Below, in pieces: positions 35,006 through 44,789 of a DNA stretch of 64,000 nucleotides (its first letter is position 1; each line of letters opens with the position of its first letter). This DNA comes from Angiostrongylus vasorum (taxonomy: Eukaryota > Nematoda > Chromadorea > Rhabditida > Metastrongylidae), in contig JADANN010000122.1 in NCBI GenBank assembly GCA_018806985.1, forward strand, positions 193,501 through 257,500, read 5' to 3'. The notes under the pieces were generated by a model. That model worked only from the letters and a program-made list of their open reading frames with translations, was not told where the DNA came from and ran no database searches. A program made the translations under genes and the position numbers.

Positions 35006-35008
<3 letters not shown>

Positions 35009-35061
<53 letters not shown>

Positions 35062-35062
35062 C
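35009..35062. repeat. (TA)n microsatellite
   Basis: About 22 uninterrupted TA units followed by TATGTATATATC. Both open frames here (poly Y-I) come from it. Confidence 0.95.
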
Positions 35063-35960
35063 ATCGGCGTAAGCTAATATAGCTGAAATTCTAAAGCATC
35101 TAACGGTTGAGTGATTCATGGTAAATTCCACATATTCTATATACATATATAATATGTGGCACCGTCTAGGCATTCATACTCTTGCGGCTGTTGTCAGAAA
35201 TGAGCACCAATAATTTATTGACTTTGTTATCCCATAGAAATACGATCATATTAAAGTAGTATTCGTTTCAACGAGATCAGCATAGCGTGACCCACCACGT
35301 CTACTACGGCCACCCTCATGATGGATCATCCATGCGTCGGCACTTAAGCCCTCGCCAGCATAGTCTGAGCGATCCTCGTTAATTTGTGTCTGCATGCTGT
35401 AGCCCACCAAGCAAGTTCTATTTTCTTTTTATTTATGCACAAAATTACTGAAATAGGTCATATGTTGAGCTTATCCTTACTATGTGCGCAACGCGGGAGG
35501 AAACCACACAGATTTTTGAAGGTTTATTTACTGAAGCTGTTAGTAAGCCTCTTCCGGTAAAGTGCAATGCGAGAGCTTAAAATAATAACCAACTGTGGAT
35601 ATTTTCTTGAAGCATTCAACAGAAGAAAAAAAAAGGGTTCTCTGCACCTTGCCGATTTGTAGTCTATTCAGTTTTAGCTGTGAACATTAGCATAAGAAAC
35701 GACTACAGTTGCCTCTATAAAGCTCGCCATTTCTCCATTTTTCGTCACAACAGCTTCGATTCTCTCTTAGCATCTTCCATTACAATTTTGCTCAATTTTA
35801 TTTTTCTTTTCTTGAAAGAAGCGCAGTTTCCATTTTGCCGCCTTTTTCATAAAATCCGAGGTTTTTTTTATCGTTGGACCTATCAGGTTGTCACGAATTC
35901 CTTAAAATTTATCGCCTCTTCTAGCGATTTCTATGAATTGCACAATGAAGCGTTCCTTCG

Positions 35961-35969
35961 ATGTTTCAG
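35961..35969 (+). promoter_or_regulatory. Acceptor directly before flp-21 start codon
   Basis: GATGTTTCAG is followed at once by the ATG at 35,970. A splice acceptor touching the start codon is typical of nematode spliced-leader addition. Confidence 0.45.
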
Positions 35970-38166
35970 ATGCGAATCAGTGGACTTATCGTGTTCATCG
36001 TCTGTGTTGTCGCTTGGGCGTTTGCTGCTCCTGTCAGCGATGCTGAAGCGGCATACAGGATATGTGAGTACAATCGCATACTACCTATTTAGTTTAATTC
36101 AGTTTTGGTCATCAGCTATGGAAAACCCTATTTTTTTTCACGCCGAAAGCGGAAAATCCTGGAAACGACCCACCCTTTTTTGCTGCTGGAAATCAGTATA
36201 TATGAAATGATGTAGCTTACTGCAGTGCTGAGTAATAAATTTGCTACTATACGCGTTTCCCACAGCGGAAGCAATTTGGAATTGGTTGGAGCATTTAGTT
36301 GGATGTGCAATTCAGCATAATTGAGGTAGATCTTCATTTAATCAGCTGACAAACAGCGGAAAGCTCAACTCATCCGTCATCTATCCAATACCAAGCAAAG
36401 GATAATGAATCCCCAGTTCTAGGTCCGGATGGTGGAGTTATGTAAAGTATATGCACCAATGTTTGAGGAAAAACTATCACTACTTTATTTCACTAGAAGT
36501 ATACCGCCACGTGATGTTGCTCCATGGTGAAGATTCAATTTGATACAACCACGAAGGTCCAAAACGCGATGACGAACCGCTGTGGACGAACGCCTCGGAT
36601 TATCGGCTTCGAAGAATTCGAAGATGTCGCAACGTTAGGCGAATTAAACTTGGATAACAACCATTTTAAGCTGAGCAATCCGAAGAAATATATCCCCATT
36701 GTGTTTTGACTTCTATTTGCCACCTATTCTTTTTTGCATGGCACGGTATGATGTGAAATGTAGCTACAGTGATGCAGAGATCTAAGCAAAACTTCAAAGG
36801 TGGGCTACGAACAAGTGATTACCCTTACCAGGGTGTTCACGTACTACCCACTACCCTCATCGAGGTTGTTGCTTTGTCTTTCCCTCATGCTGTGTTTTAC
36901 ACTAACGGTGCTGTCAGCAATCACCTGCCAACGAGAATGATCTGGGAAACACAATCGACGTTGAACCTAATTAAGCTGAAGCTGCAGTTGGAAGCATAGT
37001 GGTTTGACTTTTATTTTGCTTTTGTGAAATTGCAAAAGTGTTGCCGCTTTTTTGGTGAGTCCAAATAATCATACTATAAAAAAGGACTGATTTCATAAAT
37101 TTTTGACGACATCGTCACTCCAATACTCCGGGCAATTTAATAAATTTAACCAACTACTTTAAACGAGCTCTACTTCATCAGTCGATAGATAAGCCAAATC
37201 TGCGGCTGTTCAGAAGAGTCGATGGCTTCACAGATAACTAGACGATCATAACTGTTTCCCAAACAGCGAACAATATTTTCTCTAGCCTACTTGAGTGTAG
37301 AGTGAATTCATCGGTTCCATGAAGTCTGGAAGAAGTTCTACGAGTTGATTTTTTCCTTTTCAGTGAACCAATATCTTCAACGGTTCCGTCCGGAAGACTT
37401 GCAGGATATATACTTCATTGGAGATCATGGGTGAGTGTGTTGAGCTTATTTGGCAGATGATAAGCCGCCCAAACTTTGTTGCACACAGTTCAATGCACTG
37501 GCTAAACGTATCCCGCAAAACGACATGCAGAACAGTTGGTTCAATTGTTCACCTAAAAAACGAAGCCGCCATCCCTTGGAGGTCGAAAATTTGTACCGGT
37601 CTGGGACACCGCAAGTTATATGGTGGCCAAATATGCATTTAATCACTCAACGATTCTTAATGGCATCAAATGCATGGCCTATCTCACGCGGATAAATCAA
37701 CACTAAGAGCGTTGTCCTTTATCCTTTAAGGGTTCCATCTAATAACATTAGTGGAAGTTAATTGAGGAGTAATGTCCTAATGCACTTTGTGATGGCAAGA
37801 TACATTTTCCCTAAAGTTAGTATTTTCGTCCAAATCGAATCTCTTTTCTGAGAAGAGTAGTGAAGGGTCAAGTATATCCTGTGAGTAATCCATTATTTCG
37901 AGATGTGAGCAACTCGATGAGTTTCCATAGAGAACAACACTGTTTGATGAATGACCAGCAAAAGGCTAGCTACTATATGTCATCTATCTGCTGCGTTCTC
38001 GTTAAGATGGGCCGTCCAAACATCCAAGTAAGTAAATATGCTGCATTCTTAGGAAAATGATAACAGATTCAACTGAATACCATCTGGGTGGATAGTGGTT
38101 GATATATTTATTTATATAATCTTATAAACTGATCTTCTTTAGCTGAAGCGAGGTTGGTATAGGTCT

Positions 38167-38225
<59 letters not shown>

Positions 38226-41200
38226 ATTGTTGTTGTTGTTGTTGCTGTTGTTCTTGTTGGTCGATGGCTGACGTTTCGGCGATTTCGCCTTCCTCAGAGC
38301 CGTGATCTTAGGACTGGGAGCAGCAACAACGAAGATCTATGCCAACCTCGCTTCAGCTAAAGAAGATCAGTTTATAAGATCATATAAATAAATATTTGAA
38401 CTATCTATGCGGAGGTTTATAGAAAGTCGGGGTTTTGAGATAGTGGTTGAGTTTTTATCAATTCCCAATTGGCCCACTCACTAAAAGAAGTCATAAAATG
38501 AATAAGTTTATTGATCTTTTAGTCCCATGACTTTCTATCTGTGGAAAGCTCAGATTCGCTGGTGTTTATCAGATCTTAAAATACAAAGTTTTCGGTTAGA
38601 TTACTTGATTACATAGAGGAATTATTGGGATCATTTCACTAGCATCTCCTATTCTTCGGTGACAAGGAAGATACAGTACTACTGTCAAGTACATGACTAA
38701 GTAAAACGAGTGAGCTATTGAAATTTCTGAGAGTCCGAGGGCAACTGTGGCCGCCAGTTCTAAAGAATAATTCGTTATATTGCGTGCCACTCTCCTCACC
38801 TTGTTTTTGATTCTTCCAGGAAAATTTCACTTAATGGCGAATTTCCCTCTTTGTCTATGAAAAGATGCAATCATGAGGACGTTCTTGACATCAAATTTTC
38901 ACCAGGTGGAATGCGTCCAATAATGTTAATACTTTTGAAAAACATTTACATACATGGGTCGTTGTTCTCTGAAGAAAATTGCAACGGCGTCTAAGTCATT
39001 AAGGCGTGAAAACGAGCCGTGTGCGAGGTTGATGATCTGAATCGAATATAAAGTGCTGTGTTATTTTGCACCACACAATTGAATAAACAGTAGCAGATTG
39101 AATGAACAGACAGAACGAACACACCATTATCAAGTGGAAGGCTATGACAGATCGTCGAAGCCTGTAAGTTAGTAGCGACCAAAACGTGTAGATATTCTCT
39201 TCGAATTTTTTATAGATGGGAGGTTATGTAATGGGATAGTTTAGTGGGAGGAACTGCAGTTTTAGACCAGTGAGTTTTAGGTCGTTGCAGTTACGCTCGA
39301 TCACAACCTTATTAATTCACCTAAGGACCTTCAGAATTTACATATTTTTGCCAACAAGGCACACATTTATTCCGGTAATATAAAGTTCTGATAAAGCTCG
39401 TGAAAGGACAAATTCTTTGAAGGGTGCTCTTGGAAGCGCTCTGATTACCAAACATTTCCTGATATTCGTTGAAATACTAAGTGCTAATTGCTTAGCGCGA
39501 ATTTCATGAGAATGGTGGCTGAGGTAGAGTTTCGTAGCCCAAATCATTCAATTTCTGCAGCGTTAAACTATGCAATGTGTCACCGAGCCTAGTTGTGCTA
39601 AAGGAGTGTCTTTTATTTGGGACATATTTGAATACATACGCCGCAGCTTTGTAATATTTCATTAATCACTACAATTCAAAGAGTTTCACTTGGTAATTCT
39701 ACCTGTCGAAGACGAAAATGTGGTCGTAATCATTTTTGATGCAAACTGTGCTTTGGCGAATGCTTGGAACTATCATCTCGATCATGTACCTAACTTTGTC
39801 GTTTGCGTTACCAAACCAAGCGTTTTTCATGTGTAAGAAAGCGAGAGAGAAATGAGTCGTTCTTGTTGTGCAGAAGAAGCGTTGAAGCAGAACTTTCTTC
39901 ACGATGTTCTCACTGCTATTTCTCGAGATCATGCAGCATCTACTTACTACGCATTTTCATCTTTCCAATGTCTTTCAAACGTCGAATAATTGTTGAGACT
40001 CTACGACGTTGAGCTTCTCTATAGCTCACCAAATGGGTTTTGGAGCAGCAGCTACCATTGTCGTCCTCACATGATCGCTGATAATTATTGACGCAAAGCA
40101 ATCGACCTTCCCTATCATTGAGATGTATTTTTTTCCTTTCGGTAGAAACCTTTCGAATCATCTTGTTCATTACTGTTTTCCGAAATCCTTTTTCTAGTCC
40201 AATACTTAAATGCCTTTTAAGCTGCTACCGTTGCTTTATGTCAGTCTGAATTCACAAAACATGCGATTTTCATACTTTGACAGGATGATTCGAACCGACC
40301 TGAAAACCTTGTGCGCCAAGTCCAAAAAAAGTTTTATAAAGGACACTAAAACAAAAAAAGACAAACTTTGAAACGGTATACAGTAACAATACCAGGATCC
40401 ACCACCGTCCTGGTATCAAACTAGTCGAATGGTTGCAAATCTCCCTCTGATCCAGAAGGGCTGCGAATGTCTGTGATGGTGAAGACCTGGGGCAGACTTT
40501 GAGCAGGCTGACCTCAGGATTCTGGAGAACCACAGTGGCCAAATCGGCAAAGCTCCAAAAGCATGGAGATTATGCTGGGGCCTGCACAACCAGTGAGGAC
40601 GTGCCATACAAGTATCGAAGTAAGTATACAGTAACAATGAAACCGTGGAAATGTCATTAAGCTGTTCTTTGAAAATTTCATGGTGACAAAATGCTCCATT
40701 ACTTTTTTGCACAAATTTACGAACTCCACTTTAACTCAGCTGGTAATACTTCGAACAATGGTAGAGACGTGTCTGAGGGAATGTATCCTTCCACTTGAAA
40801 ATATCTCGAGTTGCCAACTCAACAGGAAGATGGTGTTGACATCGCTTAGCGAAAATATATACACTGGTGACCACCGCTAACAAGTCACAGTTTGTAGAGA
40901 AAATAAATGTACTCACATAGCCGATGATTTCCCTTTGTGGTGTTGAACCACTGGTAGTTTTCGTTCTTATTTTGATGAAAACTCATCGAAATCGTTCGTA
41001 TCTTGAAGAAAACTCGTCCAGTAACTTACTATGACTTGTCACTCATGTTTCCAACATTAAACAAAATATGTGTTGATGACGATGACGTGAGATTCTTCAC
41101 AAGTTGAGAACTCCGATCGGCTTACAGTAACCCTATACAAGTTCTTTAACTATCAAATCAAAAAGGTTTTGCTTTGCTCAGTGAAACCCATCTAGTTTTT

Positions 41201-43034
41201 AGGGCAATCGTTTTTCGCTGAATTTCCCTGGATGTTGTCAAAGCTTTCTTCTTTAAAATCGAGTGATAATAGTTGTTCCAAAGATTGTAGCCCTTCTAGT
41301 TACGCTTATGTAAATGAAAGATGACTGGTCACGAGTACAATTTTAGATTTGTGCTTTTCAATTTTTCCCTAACGCAAATACAAAAGTGTTTTTTCTCACA
41401 ATTCGACAGAGAGCGTTCTTAAAGAATGAAATATGCACAAACTACATAATAACAACTGAGGAGTGCAAAAAATACTATTGTGTCAAGCTGTATTCTCTAA
41501 CTAAGATAACAATAAAGGGTAAAAATAAGGCTCTCGGCGTTGATAAATCGCTGAGGGATGCGCCATGCATTCGACTTCATTACGTATCGTTGGAGGTGAC
41601 TGAATGCATATCTGGTCTTTACAATGCCAATACAACCATTGCAAAAAAAAGCTCGTGGTGGCCTACCGATGTATCAAGTCAGTGCTGCTATACTCCCGCA
41701 CAGCTGTGGTACCAATTTGCCGACCCCGAAGGAAGGAGGGCTTGGCAAGCTTGGGCGCGGGGATCGATCCCACGTGTGTGTTGCAGGGCGCCTCCGACCA
41801 CTGCACTATACGCGCCCTTCTAAGGTAATGATAGGTGCGAATTTTTTTAGTTCGCAAATAACTCGATGACTTGGCAATATAAGTGTGGAAAGTCTTAAAT
41901 GATTATCTTCTCAGTTTGATAGAACTGAGGCTAATTCTAAAGGAGATCCCGAGTGGGTGAAAAAATCATAGATTTCTCCAAAACTTCTGTCTCCCTGACT
42001 GTGGTTTCAGCAAATGACATGTGAACAGTTAAGCGATAAAACGAGTACGCCTACTGATATTTTACTATGAACAAAGCTAGAAATAGAGAAATAACTAAAA
42101 TCGAAGTTACTACGTTAAGCGTTTATTTGCTTTCTACCATAATTTTTCACTGTAGGGTATGAAGTGAAAGCCAACCGCAATGATGCTGAGATACTCGCAA
42201 AACTTGGACCCCAGGCCAGATCGAACCACGATTACCCTTTCAGTGGGCTCTCGTGTTGCACTCTGCATCACTAAGTCCCTTTCTTTGCCTTTGCAAAATC
42301 GAAGCGTTCTTTCATCGATAAGTTAACACTACGTTGATAAGAAGGTTTATTCGGCTAGTGTTTCGACTTTTTTCGTCTTCCTCATTGCCGATAATCCGAG
42401 CCGATGGCCCACAGTCGTTCGTTCCTTCGAAGTGATGTTTTCTTCATCTCATGGAGAGGTTTCTACTCGATACGCCGACAGAGACACCACATCAACAGGA
42501 CAAACGACTGTGGATATCGACTTGGATCATCGGCTCTGACAAAGATGAAGACGTCGAAACGTAAGCCGAATTAACATCTTTACGAAACTCGTGTTGGCTT
42601 AACAGTCAAAGAATACACGCTGTTTAGTCCTGACGAGGTTAGGGAAAGTCGGTTTTGAAACATAAAATCAAAGTTTTCAAACTGATGCACTTAATTAATG
42701 TTGACTAGAAATCATACTTGATGCCCTTGAACTCGATAGCAGTTGAAGGGAAAGGGAAAAACAGAAATTCTTCTCAATTTCTTCGGGTTTATTCTAATGA
42801 ATGCCTCATTAGTTGCAAAAAAAGACGAAGCAGAAGGAAACAGAGACATGTTTAAACAGAAATGGATGATCGTTATTGATTGACGTTTGGCACGTGCTGA
42901 TCTACTCTGAACGTTGTCAACGGATTGTGTCGATCTACTCTAGTTGTAATCGTTTGACCTTCCTGAACTTAAACCGTTCCCATTGCAGATCCGACAAGCG
43001 TGGATTGGGACCGCGACCACTTCGATTTGGCTGA
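35970..43034 (+). CDS. flp-21: FMRFamide-like peptide precursor FLP-21 (GLGPRPLRF-amide), 3 exons
   Basis: Encodes a 68-residue secreted precursor for one amidated neuropeptide. Exons: 35,970-36,063, 37,364-37,430, 42,989-43,034, with donors GTGAGT and GTGAGT and acceptors CCTTTTCAG and CCATTGCAG; phases 1 and 2 match exactly. Residues 1-19 form a signal peptide (MRISGLIVF… ending AWAFA). A short acidic spacer follows, with LNQYLQRFRPEDLQ. Exon 3 gives a KR cleavage site, GLGPRPLRF, then G (amide donor) and TGA. GLGPRPLRF is the known C. elegans FLP-21 peptide, a ligand of NPR-1 in the control of social feeding. The chosen ATG directly follows TTTCAG, so it may be a trans-splice or 5' exon junction; an ATG nine bases upstream is in frame. 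Introns of 1.3 and 5.6 kb are full of repeats. Confidence 0.9.
36535..36705 (+). repeat. Degraded palindromic hammerhead-type remnant in flp-21 intron 1
   Basis: GGCTTCGAAGAATTCGAAGA and CAACGTTAGGCGAATTA (36,605-36,641) match the GACG subfamily with several core changes. The flank CGCTGTGGACGAACG is the usual inner sequence. Confidence 0.4.
36725..37010 (-). repeat. S2-related SINE, full length but diverged, in flp-21 intron 1
   Basis: Minus orientation: outer flank GGCACGGTATGATGTGAAAT, worn head, CAGCAATCACCTGCCAACG and the far end CCTAATTAAGCTGAAGCTGC. Confidence 0.6.
37550..37725 (+). repeat. S1 SINE 3' part in flp-21 intron 2
   Basis: Lacks the head; has GGTCGAAAATTTGTACCGGT, CAAATATGCATTTAATCAC and the end GTTGTCCTTTATCCTTTAAG. 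Confidence 0.55.
38006..38040 (+). repeat. S3 tail fragment
   Basis: Only the last 35 bases of S3: GATGGGCCGTCCAAACATCC and AAGTAAGTAAAT. An extreme 5' truncation, as expected of retroposition. Confidence 0.55.
38164..38255. repeat. GTC/GTT triplet tract
   Basis: About 30 near-perfect GTY triplets. The shorter homologous tract at 32,110-32,145 shows that the repeat expanded inside the element. Confidence 0.85.
38266..38301 (-). ncRNA. Hammerhead-like ribozyme motif, best-preserved copy
   Basis: Minus strand: GGCT, CTGAGGA, A, GGCG-AAAT-CGCC, GAAACGTC, AGCC. All stem I and stem II pairs are canonical and all core nucleotides match the hammerhead consensus except one extra A before stem II, which every copy shares. 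Stem III is only the self-complementary ACGT, so two transcripts would have to pair. Confidence 0.7.
38451..39337. other. flp-21 intron 2 spacer, nothing assigned
   Basis: No S1-S4 repeat or supported exon is seen. A pseudo-exon at 38,820-38,995 is discussed among rejected items. Confidence 0.3.
39338..39923 (-). CDS. Last two exons of an unrecognised minus-strand gene inside flp-21 intron 2
   Basis: The terminal exon 39,518-39,338 (acceptor CTCTACCTCAG, stop TAA) reads HHSHEIRAKQLALSIST… and ends CLVGKNM. It joins in exact phase to an exon ending at 39,713 with donor GTAGAA, which reads …FGNANDKVRYMIEM and NDYDHIFVFD. Both have balanced, globular-type composition and low repeat content. The upstream limit of the second exon (about 39,923, acceptor AAATAGCAG) is uncertain. 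I recognise no family. Transcription would oppose flp-21, making it a nested antisense gene. Confidence 0.38.
39940..40170 (-). CDS. Possible further exon of the same minus-strand gene
   Basis: An open frame with a canonical donor (GTAAGT at about 39,945) reads …THLVSYREAQRRRVSTIIRR. The phase does not fit the next candidate exon with the acceptor chosen there, so the link is not established. Confidence 0.2.
   Translation of the reverse strand: MNKMIRKVSTERKKIHLNDREGRLLCVNNYQRSCEDDNGSCCSKTHLVSYREAQRRRVSTIIRRLKDIGKMKMRSK
40391..40623 (+). repeat. S3 repeat, 5'-truncated, with 15-bp target duplication
   Basis: GTATACAGTAACAAT occurs at 40,376-40,390 and 40,624-40,638, exactly at the element's edges. 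The head is missing and the tail ends GTATCGAAGTAA. It proves that S3 moves by target-primed retroposition. Confidence 0.85.
40750..41040 (-). other. Exon-like segments of uncertain frame
   Basis: On minus, GTGAGT at about 40,916 and an acceptor-like CTTGTTAG at 40,877 would define a 40-base intron. The frames on either side stay open only for short stretches (for example QREIIGY and LPVELATRDIFKWKD). It may be part of the nested minus-strand gene. Confidence 0.2.
41510..41821 (-). repeat. S1 SINE, full length with a short internal insertion
   Basis: Minus orientation with all parts: head AAGGGCGCGTATAGTGCAGT, B box GGGATCGATCCCCGC, 3' end AACGCCGAGAGCC. About 30 extra bases (CAATACAACCATTGC, A-rich) sit in the middle. 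Confidence 0.8.
42120..42300 (-). repeat. S2-related SINE, same subfamily as 7,660
   Basis: Minus orientation; B box TGGTTCGATCTGGCC on minus and the outer flank TTCACTGTAGGGTATGAAG. Confidence 0.6.
42305..42663. mobile_element. Palindromic hammerhead-bearing element, GACG subfamily, both arms
   Basis: Inverted arms around 42,345-42,420 and 42,505-42,580 each contain a hammerhead-like motif. The right end CGAGGTTAGGGAAAGTCGG is the group's end motif. AAAATCGAAG at 42,295-42,304 and AAAATCAAAG at 42,664-42,673 are a 9/10 candidate target duplication. It lies in flp-21 intron 2, about 325 bases before the peptide exon. Confidence 0.65.
42532..42567 (+). ncRNA. Hammerhead-like ribozyme motif, right arm
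   Basis: Plus strand: GGCT, CTGACAA (core G and A altered), AGATGAAGACGTC, GAAACGTA, AGCC. Stem I is perfect and GTA is a permitted cleavage triplet, but the first core strand is mutated. The left-arm partner is at 42,353-42,389 on minus, also mutated. Confidence 0.4.
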
Positions 43035-43154
43035 ACCGAGGGCCATCAGGAGATCCAGCATCTATCAACTCACATCATGTCATCTCCAGTGAAAAAGAAA
43101 ATGCCCATAGCAATCTCCATATTTAGCCAGTTTGCTGTCTTACGCTATTTTATC

Positions 43155-43160
43155 AATAAA
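43155..43160 (+). terminator. Candidate poly(A) signal of flp-21
   Basis: AATAAA about 120 bases after the flp-21 stop codon. Confidence 0.6.
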
Positions 43161-43252
43161 GAATAGTTAGTTAGCCTCTGAAAACCATTCCGAAATATCA
43201 CACTAGTAAGTTAAGCATCGCCATGTAATTCTCTACCGCAATTAGGAAATTA

Positions 43253-43642
43253 CTTACTTGCTTACTTGGTACTTGAATGGCCCGTCCTCACTGGTTGTGT
43301 GGACCCCAGCATAATCTCCATTTTTCGGAGATTTGCTGGTTAAGAAATTGTGGTTCCCTGGATTCTCGAGGTCAGCCCGGCCAAAGTCTACCGCAGGCCT
43401 TCACCACTACAGGCAGTCGCAACCCATGTGGATTAGAACGAGAATTACCACCACGCGACTTTGATACCAGAACGGTGGTGGATCCTGGTATTGGTTTACT
43501 CTTAGCTCTGCTTCCTGACGGTAACACCGAACTTCTTCTCAGCTTGGGAGGCCTTGAAATGAGATGAATCCTCCGCTATACATCGCACTCCGACACCCTG
43601 GAACACCTCCTAGCCACGATGAGGCAGTAAATGATTTAGAGG
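43253..43642 (-). repeat. S3 repeat, full length, with 13-bp target duplication
   Basis: AATTAGGAAATTA is present at 43,240-43,252 and 43,643-43,655. This fixes the S3 length at about 390 bp; the tail side is (CTTA)n on plus, i.e. (TAAG)n in sense. Confidence 0.88.
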
Positions 43643-43655
43643 AATTAGGAAATTA

Positions 43656-44189
43656 GGGACCTCGAAATTTAATTCATAAGGAGAAGCCCGACTAACTTTG
43701 AGGAATACCTTTCAAGTCTGAAGGACTCAAATTAGTATTACCTAGTTTTACCTAACTGCGCTAGTTTATGCGGAATTACGCAACTGTTTTACAAAAAAAA
43801 TTGCTGTAAGGTTTACATTTCCCACCCTTTTTTCTTAACAAATTGAATGTGAACTCCGTTGGAACTGCCTGTCATCGAGTACACCGCAAAGCTGACCGAC
43901 AGAGCGTCTTCGGTATAAAATGTCGGAGTACCCATATTGGCAAGGCTTCCAATTGACATCCGCAACTCGAGTTATCTTTTATGAATACGAAAGCTCGGGA
44001 AGAAAACCAAACGTCGTGGCCAGCTTCAGAACAACTGGGATACGTTACGGAAAAATTTTCAGTCTAATGTGCATACAGCGCTCTTGCTTTTAACATGGCA
44101 CACCTCAGAAGACTAGAAACCATCAGTCATTCTTAGAATTATTAAACGCTAAACGGGAAGCTGAATTGAATAACTCGGAACATCTCTGG
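43656..44189. other. Spacer, nothing recognised
   Basis: AT-rich; no supported feature. Confidence 0.35.
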
Positions 44190-44295
44190 CATTACGCAGT
44201 AGTAGAAGGTGCCTTACAAAACACCCGTTCATTGGTTCGATACTGAGCCAAGTGCCAACCATCCCTCCATCTCTCCGAGGGTGAAGATTGGTTTT
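44190..44295 (+). repeat. S1 SINE head fragment
   Basis: Worn A-box side, B box TTGGTTCGATACTGAGC, then CAACCATCCCTCCATC and GAGGGTGAAGATTGG. Confidence 0.5.
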
Positions 44296-44329
44296 CTAAA
44301 AAGGAGAAGCCACGATTTGATGAATAGCA

Positions 44330-44430
44330 GGTCCCACAGAACCTCCGAAAAGCTCTAGTTATGGATTGAACCCTTGCGAACGCGGAGGCGCGGAAACGCT
44401 AGCCATAGAAAAATTTCATAACAACCGCGT
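44330..44430 (+). repeat. Palindromic hammerhead-type element, very degraded fragment
   Basis: GCGGAAACGCTAGCCATAG at about 44,390-44,410 preserves the second core strand and stem I. The first core strand is unrecognisable. Confidence 0.3.
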
Positions 44431-44742
44431 GTTAACCATCGAAAAGAATGTTGATTAATCATGTTGAAGATGTAAAGTCGTTTTATAGAAGCACTGTTAC
44501 AAAGTGTGCTCTGGCACATCTCTTTTGCAGAAAAAACCAACTTTCCTTAAATCACTTGTGAGATGGAACTGATTATAGATCCTGTGGGTTTAACTTCTAT
44601 TTACAACCCATTTTTTTCATTGTAGAGTATCATATGGTAAGTAAACCTCAACAAAAAGATTACCAAGCCTAATTAATCGCATTTGAAACAAATAGCTTCC
44701 TCACAGTTCCGAGTATTCCGAGTGCAGACAATAGCATGGTGT

Positions 44743-44789
44743 TCTCCTGATGAGCAATGTTTCTCTGACGTTCATATATCATCAGGAGA
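44743..44789. repeat. Perfect 11-bp inverted repeat
   Basis: TCTCCTGATGA at 44,743-44,753 and its exact complement at 44,779-44,789, with a 25-base loop. It is not part of a repeat family seen here. Confidence 0.6.

Larger units (their letters stand above)
38103..38438. mobile_element. Palindromic hammerhead-bearing element with 12-bp target duplication
   Basis: GATAGTGGTTGA flanks it at 38,091-38,102 and 38,439-38,450. Outer arms (AATCTTATAAACTGATCTTC and its inverse near 38,360) match those of the 32-kb element. The left side has an expanded GTC/GTT triplet tract (about 38,164-38,255). The right arm's hammerhead has been deleted. The right end is AGAAAGTCGGGGTTTTGA. It lies in flp-21 intron 2. 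Confidence 0.8.

Noticed and set aside
35009..35173. Poly Y-I open frames on both strands.
   Set aside because: They are translations of the (TA)n microsatellite.
38820..38995. A pseudo-exon that could continue flp-21 after exon 2 (good acceptor ATTCTTCCAG, phase-compatible, contains a KR site).
   Set aside because: The exon at 42,989 is also phase-compatible and encodes the exact FLP-21 peptide with KR, amide glycine and stop, which is far stronger evidence. The 38.8-kb frame encodes nothing recognisable.
39940..40170. Joining this frame to the exon ending at 39,713.
   Set aside because: The intervening sequence would be a 35-base intron and the phase gives an immediate stop.
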